Source of the DNA: Acanthaster planci
Taxonomy: Eukaryota; Echinodermata; Asteroidea; Valvatida; Acanthasteridae
Assembly: GCF_001949145.1 (NCBI RefSeq)
Contig: NW_019091367.1
Coordinates: forward strand, 2,088,189 to 2,152,188
Reading direction: 5' to 3'
DNA length: 64,000 nucleotides
Part shown: in pieces, positions 37,901-48,701 of the stretch
How positions within the stretch are numbered: the stretch's first letter is position 1
Layout: the number at the start of each line of letters is the position of its first letter
The notes under the pieces: model-generated
Told to the model about the DNA's origin: nothing
The model's input: only the letters and a program-made list of their open reading frames with translations
Databases searched by the model: none
Position numbers and translations under genes: made by a program

Positions 37901-38444
37901 ACGAAAACTACCATTTTAAGCAAGTTTGTTTTGTGGCTTACTCATGCAGGTTGGGGGCAAATGATTTTTCCCCGAAAAACGACAGTGCCATTTTTTTAAA
38001 GGATCTTCGAACCCCAAGAAATGTGGTAAAACCGTTTCTAAATGTTGGCGCTTTCGATTTATTAACTAACGGCAAAGTACTCTGTAAGGAAACTTATCCC
38101 CTCCCCGTCCCCTATGGGATGCACCAACCGGAACGGAAGGATCTGGGACTTGGCTACCAAAGAAAATCTGTTAAAAGGGCCATCCAATCCTCTAGTCCCT
38201 AGGGACTTTATTCACGAGGAAACCATTTTATGCCCCGATCGTTGGCACAACTGTAACCTGCTCTTGCGTGCAGGTCCTACTCCGCCACAGGCATCAGCAC
38301 CAATTTCATAGCCTTAGAAATAGAGGGACACCAACATTTCATGTTCCCGCCTCAAGCAAAAGCTACCCCTCATCAGCTGGGCTGGGGGCGTTCAGTTTTG
38401 TTTGTAGGGATGCGACCGTAACGAGTGCTTTTCCTAGTCATTCG

Positions 38445-38530
38445 TGGGCCATCGAAGTTCAGTTTCGACCACAGGAGCCTCCGTTGACAAGAAAACTGCG
38501 CCCCTCTTAGTTCAGTTAGAGGCTCATAAG
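38445..38530. repeat. Short interspersed repeat shared with 44880-44970
   Basis: The segment GAAGTTCAGTTTCGACCACA, then GGAGCCTCCGTTG and AACTGCGCCCCTCTTAG, is matched at 44880-44970 by GAAGTTCAGTTCCAACAAAA, GGAGCCTCCAATC and AATTGCGCCCTCTCTTGG in the same orientation. Both are preceded by G-rich sequence. The family is unknown. Confidence 0.5.
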
Positions 38531-38679
38531 GTGTATGTCAACCAACCCACCAACCCTGCCACCAACCCTGCACAAGTGCGTGTGTTTTTCGAATATAATC
38601 CTCACAACCATTTCGTCTATTATAATTAAACACCAGAATCCACTGTTGTTTTACAAAGGCATTCTTAAACCCATGCAAA

Positions 38680-39275
38680 TTTACCTTAAAGTATAGCTGC
38701 AATAAATACTTCTAGGACCGAATTTTTCTGCAACTTTGCCCCCTGTTTTTAATGTATGGATACTCGTATACATTCCTTTTTGGTAAAATGCAATGAAAAG
38801 AGTACTTTTTCAAAACACTTAATGCCACGTGTGCTTTCCAGGACAACGAGGGCGCTGTTGCTGTTATGTTATCCAGGGAAAACAAAGTTCAGTGCATAGT
38901 TTCTCTGTTCTAATTGTAAACCCGGAATTTACTTACTGAAAATATATGTCGGCAAGGGATTGATGCTTACTTATTGCTACACAGATAAACAACAATGCAT
39001 CAGCGAAGAAGAGACAACTTAGTCCAGTAAAACCTACAAACATGCAGGACTTTTTATGTACAAATCAATGTAACACTGAGGCTTTCTTCCTGGGATGACG
39101 TCGCAGTTTTGCTCACGAATATGGAAATGATCATCAGTACAAAACCCAAAAGCCAGGAAATGCCCTTTGAAATAGTGAAACAAACGCTAGTAATAAGGTT
39201 AACTGAGACACAAAGGCTCATTTTAAAGGTTTTAATAAAACATGTTAATTGAAACTACCCTCTAATTGCAACGTT
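38680..39275 (+). mobile_element. MITE-like interspersed repeat, copy 2
   Basis: Full-length counterpart of the element at 957-1560 in the same orientation. Shared landmarks include GAGGGCGCTGT, GTAAACCCRGAATTTACTTA, AGGCTTTCTTCCTG, CCCTTTGAAATAGTGAAACA and ATAAGGTTAACTGAGACACA. It has no coding frame. Confidence 0.7.
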
Positions 39276-39301
39276 TGAGCCAAACCTAGCAAGATAATAT
39301 T

Positions 39302-39515
39302 TTGCATAGGCAAAATACATACCCACGTACCGTTGTCATGTCAGCATCATGACGTTTCACATGATGAGAGATATCTTGCATAAGGAAAATACATACCCAC
39401 ATACCGTTATCATGTCAGCATCATGACGTTTCACATAATGAGAGATATCTTGCATAAGGAAACTACATACACACGTACCATTGTCATGTCAGCATCATGA
39501 CGTTTCACATAACGA
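39302..39515. repeat. 74-bp tandem repeat, about three units
   Basis: Units start TTGCATA at 39302, 39376 and 39450. Each contains ACATACCCACGTACC, CATGTCAGCATCATGACG and a GAGAGATATC-like end, with few differences between units. The array lies about 190 bp downstream of the EBP-D stop codon. The units are contiguous, without spacers. Confidence 0.95.
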
Positions 39516-39699
39516 GAGAGGCATTAGTCTAGAATGAAGAGCTCTTCTTGCTACCAACATGAATGCAAAACACATGTATAGACCTATAACTATTTTATTT
39601 AAAGTTTTTAGGGTTCAAATCGTGGTATCCAGCGTCGTTTACGATTCCAATGTCATAACGGCGCACCTGAAAGGGGGTGCTTATTGGCTTTTTGAAGTT

Positions 39700-42174
39700 T
39701 TATCTGATCTTCTCTTTTCCATTGCCCGTGTTGAATCCGGTGACGTTGTCCAGTCCTTTCTGCGCCTTCGTCAACTCCTTCCACGACTGGTAGATCAGGA
39801 TCGGGGGCACCACCAGCCAGGGAGAGTTAAGACCGAAGACATAAAACCACCAGTAGTAAGGGTGGAAGCGTGGGCCGTGGGCGAAGTCGTCGAAGATCTC
39901 GGTGAAGAAGTACAGAAGGGTACCTGTGTCGTTGGGGGAAACGAGATCATTCTTCAAAAGTACTGTTTTTCAAGAATGGAAAAATACCTCAAGTTTACAC
40001 AAGCAAGCTGGCAAAACTCTGACGTGGTTTGCGGAAGATGGCAAAGCCACGTGTACAGCTATTACAATGACAATCGTAGACGGCGACCATGAAGGAATAA
40101 AAAGTGACCAAGTGTTTCATTACTTATCAAAAGATGTTTTGAGGACGACAAAGGTATTTTTTGTGTATATAAAAAATCTCGCGCCATTCGATGCTTCAGT
40201 AGACAGAAACGGATTCGGCAGAATCTGCTTCCTACACACCAGTGTGAGTGAATATACGGATTATCTGTGAGATGCAAGACGTAAACGACTTTCCATCATC
40301 ACAATTTTATCCGTTTGGCACGAGCCTATTGACTTACCGCATTATATTTGCGCAAAGTATATCCGACTAAAGTATGTGACCTTGATACAGAATCGCAAGC
40401 GGCTTTTCTATCTTGTCTCCGACAGTTTTCCGAACTGTTATGACTTATGCCGGTAATATACACCGGACAATGAAAAATGTGGATCTAGCAAATAACAACC
40501 ACAAGTAGCTAACTCTCTGCTCAATAAATATAACGATTGACCACGACTGCAGCAAGTAAATATGCTTCCATTTGACTCTTTGAATAAGAATTAACAGGGT
40601 TTCCATCCGCAAAATGGTATTAACCTTTCAAATATTTTAAAAAAAAGATGTTTGTTTCCTGGATTATCTTGTGAAGAAATCAAAGCTAGACCGTGTTACA
40701 AATGTTTGTGTAAATATGCGATGGAAAATTACAGATAGTTTGTGTTAAATCTCCTCACACTGAGTAGTTACTTGTTTGATTATTATTTGTTTAAAATTGG
40801 ATGAATTCCTTTACTCAAAAGTGTAGACAGATAAATCGGCTTACGGCGGACGAGATATCAACACGCTAAGCAACAGCAAAAAGTTGTGGAAGTTTTCATG
40901 TCAGTTTAACAAAGCTATACTTGTTTTCTTACCATAGAATTGGCCGATAGACACACCGAACTGGAGCACGTGACGCAACGGGTGTCTGTTCAGAAAGCCC
41001 CACACGATCAGGAAACATCCTGGTCCCTCCAGCCAAGCCGTAAGGCTTTCCATGATAATGATACAGGCATCAGCCCTAAAAGAAAGAAATAAATCATTGA
41101 TTAATTTCAAGCCGTTTGGCTGTAAGGCTAAATTGTAATGAATGCAGAGTAATGCGTGCAGAAAATAAAGCAAACTTTTTACATCGGCGAATAATATCTA
41201 TCAAGACACCGAGTCAAACGGCAAGAAAGTATTGTTAACGGAATATTAAACGGATGTATCAATGGTCGTTTAATCAGTGTATGGATACTTTCTGGGTTTC
41301 TGCATAATGACAAGAGCAAATGTACTCACTGCATATATCGACTGTCGCCTTTAGCATATTCCTTCCCTGTGTAAAATCAAAACAAATGGGATTTTACTGA
41401 AACTTGATCGCAAACATCTGGATGATCAGCAAAAACAATTCTAGAAATGGAATTCTGGTACCAAGAAGAAAGATGGAAAACTGTGACCGAAGCCGGCACG
41501 AGTCGTCTTCAAGTTCCAAGAACCACTTTCGGAAATTATTTCAAAAGAACCTTACACAATGCCATGGAAATTAATAGGAACCGTCGATTTTTTCATTCAC
41601 ATAAAACTGTCCATTTATGTCGCGTGAGACATTCAAAGCTTGCTCGATCTCGTGCAAATCAAAACAGGGTAACTTAAAAAATGGCTACAAGACATTTGTA
41701 AGAATGCCTCGTGTCAGAGAAAAGTTAGAAAGTCAAAAAAGGTCCTTGAGGGTAAATAATCAGTGTCTTTGACATTTTTGCAAACGTTGTCGATATCTTT
41801 AGTCTATTAGGGAGTAACACTTGTCATTGTGAAATTCCGATAGATGAAAAAGCACTTTAATAATACAATTACTAACAGAGCTGGGCCAAGAAATTGTTGC
41901 TCCCGGGGAAAGTTCCGCTGTTGAGACTGACGTAGCCCTCTACGACCATGTGAATGCAGCCGCACAACACCCACCAGCACAACGCAGCCCTCTCCCACTG
42001 GCCCAAGAGTCGGCCGAACTTGTCCTGCTTCGTGTACTGCCATGCTAGCCAGAAGATGACTGCAAAGCTGCCCAGAGTCAGGCCGGTCACTGCAACATCC
42101 GGGAGGCTGTTCTCCTTGTAGTGGGGCAGCTCCAGCCCCAGGGGATAGTAAGGGTGAGACACATTAGACGCCAT
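39700..42174 (-). CDS. EBP-D, sterol delta8-delta7 isomerase paralogue (4 exons, 233 aa)
   Basis: Exons on the minus strand are 41877-42174, 41330-41366, 40933-41075 and 39700-39923, all in phase. Lengths 298/37/143/224 match EBP-A in exons 1-3 and EBP-C in exons 2-4. The joins restore WKEYAKGDSRYMQADAC. The active-site residues are present (CIHMVVEG, MESLTAW, LNSPW). Hydrophobic segments fit an ER membrane enzyme. The first donor is GTTAGT, a weaker consensus than the GTAAG used by A, B and C. Exon 4 is close to that of EBP-C, and exon 1 is closer to A and B. The gene faces EBP-C tail to tail. A minus-strand AATAAA-like signal at 39594-39599 lies 100 bp past the stop. No break is seen. Confidence 0.92.
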
Positions 42175-44879
42175 GGAGATGTGCTGTGAGAAGCTTGCTA
42201 CACACGGGGGACTTGATAAGTAAGCCTTGGACTCTGACAGAATCTCAGGCTTCTCTCCGATAGAAATTTGAGCTTTCGATAGGCTGATATTTCAAGAGCT
42301 CTCTTATCAGCCGCGATTGCGCAAAAGCGATCGTGCGATTCAGGGAATCCAAACTGTGTATGCGGGTGCCGCCATGGCTGACATCACACCATGTATGATT
42401 TCCCCACACAGGTCAAATTTTGGAAGATTGTGCGGGCGTGGTGTTAAGTCACCAAAGGCCTCTCAGCTGTAGGTGTATTTTTGCTGCAGACACGACGGCA
42501 TTTTGTGCAAACCGTAAACCAAAATTTTAAATTCAACGTTGTTCTTGCATGTCATGCATTCCTTCGACGTAAGAACAGTGGCGTTACTGTGGATGGTAGT
42601 GGGGCACGGAGGCACGCTCCTCCCCCAACAGAAGCCTGTGTCAACAGATCCCTTTTCTCTGCATTGGAAACTTACAAAGCTAAATACAATGTGTTTAGAA
42701 AAAAGAAACCGATTAATTTGTTTATATCTCGGACATGAATAAATATTTTGGAAATTGTTAACCACCATTTATGCTCTCTTTCTTATGACAACAAGAAATC
42801 CAATTTGCTGTCCCAGATGACTGAGCACGAAGCAGTTCCATCAACCATATCAGAACTGGTCTTGAATCAGATAGATGTTTTGGTTAAGAACCTTGTCTGC
42901 CAGTGCTGGGCTTTTTGTAGGGCCTCCAAATTATGCAGTCCTTAGAGTGTTATTTCATTGCACGCTCCTTAAAAGTTGGAAAGGTTGTTCATTTTCTCAA
43001 ACCAGCAAAAATGCAGCTTACAACCGAGCAGCGTGTGTTTGTGGTAACAGATATAGTGGTCGAGGACTGGCAACACCCAGCAAGCAGCTGATGCATTTGG
43101 TTAGCGTTTTCCTGACCGCGCCATTCCTGCCAAGTCGACAATTTGGAAAAACATACGAAAGTACCAAGTGGAGGGGGACAGGCTTGAATGAATAAATTGA
43201 AGAAATTAATCTCGGTTTCCTTTTTTGAACACACAGTACAAGCCAAAGTTAATTTGTTTCTTTGAACAAATATCAGCACCCTGAGTCACCTGTCAGAAAT
43301 TTTACCTGACACCACAGTGTAAATGTTTTCTGTCTTATTTTTTAAAACGAGTTTTTGTTTTGTTTGCTTATTAGCTTTCAAATAAGTAGGGTTCAGTAGA
43401 GGAGGGGTGGAGATAAGATTGCCCTTTGCGAGCAACAGGAACTCTAATTATTGTAAATAAGGTTGGGATAAGACATAAAGGAAAATTACTCTTTCCCTAT
43501 TCATTCAGCAAAGTTTTGCATCCTATCCCAATAGCTCGGCAAAACTTACCTGACGTACTCTCTGTGAATAAAGTTAAAAAGTACATAACCACGCTCATGA
43601 ATATTTGACACGGATATTTCCCCGAGCATATCTTACCGGAGGTGAAATGGTCTTAAGCACAGAACGAAAATTTACACATTCCGAGTCAGTAGTGTTCAGG
43701 TATGATTGGCATGCTCTGCGCGATCAGTTTATCCGAGTACCCGCATCAGTTTTTTTTTTCTTCCTTCCATTTGCTCTGGTGATTTTAATGTCTTCCTGTG
43801 CTACCCCCAGAATATCTCCTTAAGTGCTGGTAGGACCTATCCGCGAACAAAATCACGCACGATCGACGTGCTCTGTTCATCCACTAATTTTTTTATTTGA
43901 GCATTTTCAGCGTCACTCGCGTTTTTTATGCCTCTAGGCAGCTATGACCTCATACTGTTTTGGCAGCATTTTTATCCAATCAAATGAGACTAACCAAAGA
44001 GCGCTCAGCCTACGGACAACGAGCACTCAACACGAAGGATGGAAAACTCAGTCTGTTGGTTGACTTTAAGAAAAAAACAATTGGTTCTTTTTGGGGGCAC
44101 CTTTCGGGAGACTTTATTAATAAAATAAAGTTTGTATTCGTTATCACTCAAAAATGGAGAACAATAAAAGCATCCATAAATGTGCTGTTTTGGTTTTCGA
44201 TTCTGCATGAATGAAATGCATGTTGTAAAGGCATCATGGACATCGCCCTTATGTAGTGTCATAAAGTGTCAGCGCACACCCCGCCGCTATTCAACTTTCC
44301 ATGGCCAGGCAAGTCATCCCCCATAATTCCCCGTCCCCAACGGTGGGTCTCCCTCAGTCAAGCTCTCCAACAATCGTCGCCCTTGGCACTTCGCAAGATA
44401 ATGATGGAGGACAAATGATTCTGGGAAACCAGAGAGTATATCAACTATCACTCGGGAGCGGATTCCCGCGTCATTCCTTCGCGACATCTCGTCCAGTTTC
44501 TTCATGAATTCAGCCGTTTAACAATGGCATATCCAGGGGATAGTTGTTCTCAACCTCTTTTCACGAATAAGTGAATTTAAATACAAAGAAGGGAATTGAC
44601 CAAGGTATCTTTGACTTCAGCCTCACTACACTTTTTTTATCTAATCATAACACTTCAAACCTGTAACAATTAGCTTCATAGAAAGGTTTTCGGTAAAGCT
44701 AACGCGTCTCAGCTGAGTTTTTTTCCACCGCTTCCACGGTGTATCCATAGGGTCGGGGCTGGGAGGGGTCCCCAGACGATTGCCCCACTTCCCGCCTTGA
44801 GCAGAGGCACCCCCTCATAGGTTGAAATTAATTAAAAAGAGCCATATTGATCGAGTGGGTTCATTAACGCCTGTGTTTC

Positions 44880-44970
44880 ATACTCGTCCAATTACAGAAG
44901 TTCAGTTCCAACAAAAGGAGGAGCCTCCAATCCGAAAATTGCGCCCTCTCTTGGTCTGCTCAAGGCCCAT
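44880..44970. repeat. Short interspersed repeat shared with 38445-38530
   Basis: This is the second copy of the repeat described at 38445-38530, in the same orientation. It is diverged and has no coding frame. Confidence 0.5.
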
Positions 44971-45544
44971 AGACCCACTGCATGCGCGAGAACGATGATT
45001 TCAACACATTCTGCCAAAAAGTGTGTAATGACTCACCATGTCAAAAACGTTTAACAAAATAACTTCGTTTCTGTGGCTCATAATCGTGTAGTCGGTCTCC
45101 TTGCGCTTGCCACTGTCAGATGACGTAACCGTTTCTGGTTCTTCGTTTTTGTGGGGCTTTTACGTCACAACCATGTTTCTGGTCAGGGGTCGCCGCGATA
45201 ACACTCCCCAAGTTACTAAGTTAGGTTCATACGTGAATGTAACGGCAAACCTAACTTGTTGGCACCGTACCTCACCACATACGAAAATAATTTGAAACTT
45301 AATCGTATAAGCTCTAGAGGGCGCTGTTAAGCGTGATGACACGTGAGCGCCAGTTTTTGTTACTGCAATTGTTTGAGGGATTTTTCTCTGTTCAAATAAA
45401 TCATTTCTTTTCCTGTCTAATGGGGCCATCATTACCTGACTGGCACAAATGATACAGTCATATAACGAGTGAACTGTACTCCACCAACTTTTGGTACCGT
45501 CCATTGTTCACTTGCTTTTTTTTAGACCGAAAGTTCTTATTAAT

Positions 45545-45880
45545 TAAAGGGTAGCTGAAACGCAGTTATTAAAAATACGCACCTCCAAAATGCACCTTTA
45601 CATCTCAGCTAACCTCATTTCCTTTTTTTTTGTTTTCGCTCTCATGAAGGGTATTTGCTGTCTTTTTATTGCTATGTAAATGGTATTTCCATCTGTATTA
45701 TCATATCAGGAAGAGAGTCTCAGTGTTGCATTGATTTGTGCACATTAATGCTGCAGATTTTCTTTTAGATTTTGTTGGCATCGTTTTTTTCTCGGTTGAT
45801 TCTTTTTTTAAAAGTACACAGCAATAGGCAAGCATGTAACGGTTTGTAAACCTTCCTTAGAACTTGAAATGTTTTCGTCG
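45545..45880 (-). mobile_element. MITE-like interspersed repeat, copy 3 (partial)
   Basis: In reverse orientation this matches the 3' half of the elements at 957-1560 and 38680-39275. Landmarks are the terminal TTAAAGGGTAGCTG end at 45546, GGTTAGCTGAGAT, AGGAAGAGAGTCTCAGTG (inverted) and TATTGCTGTG (inverted). The 5' half is missing or too diverged to see. Confidence 0.55.
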
Positions 45881-47177
45881 TTCAGTTAATTTTGGATTCA
45901 CAATCTGACCAGATAAACCTACGCACTGAAACGTGTCTTCCGGTCTGTAGATGGTATCACAGCAACAGCGCCCTTAGTTGTCCAAGAAATCATGGGCAAG
46001 TTTTAAAAACTGCCCTTTCCAATGCATCAAATCGAAAAGAGGTGTTATTATCAAACAATTTTCATTTATTGGAGAAGAGTTTAAACTGGCAGAGAGATTA
46101 GGGCTGAGAAAACTCCATTGCTGCTCCTTTTTTTAAAGCTGGAACTGGGGCACTGTCCCTGATGGTCATCTGTCCTTATCAGCTGACAGCAATAACACCT
46201 GTCCCCGTAGGCTATAGTCATGTGCTTTTGGACGGTCAGTCAAAGCCAAAGAAAGCTCAACCAGGTGTCTGTGTACTACCTACTCTACAACACTTATTAG
46301 TTATTTCATTTCTCATTAAACGGATCTCGTCTCTTTCATCAAAGCCCTCGTATATCTATATCTAGCACTACTTTATCGATCAGATTTTTTTCAAACGTAA
46401 CAATTTACAAAGTCTCCTCTAAACGTTGTAGGCGTTCTTTGTCTTCTGCGATCTACAAAGTTACGTGGTCGTAAGCCGGGTGCAAGCTAGTAAGTAGGCC
46501 GAAAATTTCTTGCGCCGGCCAATCACAATTTGTATGCACTATGTTCCACGAACTTGAGGATTTATAGAAAAGACGTGCAGGTTGTGTCTGGGTGAGATTT
46601 CGAAGAAATTGGTGCCCGAAAACGGTCTATTTTTTGAGAACTGTGTCGGAATCGATTTGTCCGGAATGGCCAGGGGGCTTCAGCAGTGCCTCTTTCTGTG
46701 AAAAAAAATATCTTCAAAAGTCATTTGTTAATAAATGGAAATTTAAAAAGAAAATGAAAAATGATAAAATGAGCTTTAATTTGATGTGTGCCTCAAGCGC
46801 CTGATAAAACTCGTAATTATTCTTCCTGATGTTTCGAAGTTCAGGTATTTTCACTTAGTCTATTGGCTGCGGTAGTTTATTTCCTGGCCTGCATCCATCA
46901 AGCTAGCAAGGCACGAATTTGGAAAGTGCGCCCTCAGTAGTTCAGATACACGAATTAGCCTCCAAAACTCCATTAACGTTATGTAAGTACAAATCATAAA
47001 ATGATAAAGGTATGTAGGCCCCAAGTTGTAGACAAACAGAAATGTAACTTTTTTGCCTTTGATCTTTGTGTCTAATCATGGGGGAAGGAAGACATGGTCC
47101 AGTATGCCTGACAACCTTGCCATTTATTACCTTGTAGATTCTGTAGCGATTGGCCACGCTATCATAGAGGAAGGGTA

Positions 47178-47397
47178 ATCGATCATCACACAGCTGACAT
47201 TTAATTGAGAGTACATGCTACTGATTTTCTGTAGTGTGGCATGTGGATGGGCCAAATGCTCAAGAATTTCACCCTGTTGATGAGGATGTAAGGTGAATAA
47301 TCCTCCCCATCTGACATCCAACTTCACCGACCTGACCAAGAAGGCATGTATGAAATTTGGTGACACAAAACAGCCAGAATGTGTTTATGGGAGTTAG
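47178..47397. repeat. Interspersed repeat shared with the window end, copy 1
   Basis: The segment contains GATTTTCTGTAGTGTGG, AAATGCTCAAGAATTTCACC and AATAATCCTCCCCATCTGAC. The same series recurs in the same order and orientation at about 63858-64000. A coding frame is not evident. Confidence 0.6.
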
Positions 47398-48701
47398 TAC
47401 ATGGCTATCTGTAAGGTTTGTATAAACCTTACAGGTCAGGAAGTAGAAGTGGCATACTATTGTTGAATAGCACGATCACGAAGGGTAAAGTTGCCCCTTT
47501 GCTTTGTGTAGGCCCAGGCCTAAGTCCAAAGTCATGCCGACCACAAGGATCCCATAGTTAACATGGTTAACGTGGTTAGCCAATGGACCTTTGCCCATAT
47601 GCATAAGGCATGCGCATGCGCATTACTACCACTGCACTGGTTGGCAAAGTTGCTTAAATGTATGACGTTACTATACAATCTCTATGCGCGCGCAACCATG
47701 ACAGCGTGTACCTGTACATGTAGGCCTATGTGCTCATATGAGTAGATAGGCCTAGTATAGTTTGACATGGGTGCCAAACTTTAAGATAAGAAATTGTTAC
47801 TTTCCAACTTCAGGACACTGAAAACTTCACTTACACAATACATGTAGTTTCAAGAAAAATGTACATTTTTCAAAAAAGGCTGTAAAATGGTTTTGATTGA
47901 CCTTCAACGCGCCACATTACGGTTAGAACAGCTTTCCTACCCTGCCACACTTGCCAACCAAAGTAGCACGCATACGCCTGTCTAGTTTGCATATCTCATG
48001 GGAAAGGTCCATTTCCCATTCCGTCGCCATTTTGATTATAGTGCCCTCGTGTGATGAAGTGAAGAAAGCTACAGGGGAACAAATTTAGTTTTTCCTTTTC
48101 GTAAACTCTACAAATTGAAACTGCAAGAAGCATTTGCCAAAAGTTATGCATTATTGTTGTTGTGTTTTGTTCCCCTCTGTCCCTTTCTGAGCATGCACAC
48201 GTGAAATGTGAAAAAGGCTTACGTGTAAGTACACGTAGGCCGACATGTTCTCATTTTATGCAAACACCCCCCGCTAGACTTGAAAACAATGACTCCCCCT
48301 CGTCAAGTTTGAATATACATGTACCTGTGTCATGTCTGTTCATTTTAGGGCTGTACTTAACATGCCAAATGTTCCAAATAATATTACATCAATATTAATA
48401 TCAATAGATATTTAGATCAAGTACCAAATAACTGAATATTTGGAGGTGAAAATCATTGAAAATAGAAAGGGGAACAAATTCAATTTGGTCACAAAATTAC
48501 ACTTTCAAAGCATATTGCAAGGTGTTGAGTGCGGTTCAAGGTAACTGATGTATGCGCCCAACAAATCTGCCAGAAACCGTTGCAGCTGAATATTTGAACA
48601 TTCAATTATATGTAAATAGAATACATACAATTATTCAACTTGACTCAGCCCTAGTTCATTTGCATTTCCCCTCAAACCTATATGTGTGCGCAGCACTGAA
48701 G

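Larger units (their letters stand above)
34995..39699. other. Convergent intergenic region between EBP-C and EBP-D
   Basis: 4.7 kb between the 3' ends of two EBP paralogues. It is AT-rich and holds a MITE-like repeat (38680-39275), a 74-bp tandem repeat (39302-39515) and a short repeat shared with 44880-44970. No coding exon was found. A minus-strand AATAAA-type signal at 39594-39599 could end EBP-D transcripts. Confidence 0.55.
42175..48701. other. Gene-poor region between EBP-D and FMO
   Basis: 6.5 kb without a supported coding exon on either strand. It carries a partial MITE copy (45545-45880), a short repeat (44880-44970), an interspersed repeat (about 47178-47397) and a CAGTGGCG-type element start near 42577. 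The last few hundred bases before 48702 should hold the FMO promoter and a 5' UTR. A TGTGCGCAG acceptor just before the start codon suggests an intron in that UTR. Confidence 0.55.

Noticed and set aside
39302-39515. CRISPR-like array
   Set aside because: The 74-bp units are contiguous without unique spacers, and the window is eukaryotic; it is a plain tandem repeat.
48552-48701. Upstream in-frame extension of FMO exon 1 from an ATG at 48552
   Set aside because: The added 50 residues have no family support, and a TGTGCGCAG splice acceptor lies directly before the ATG at 48702, where the FAD-binding fold begins.
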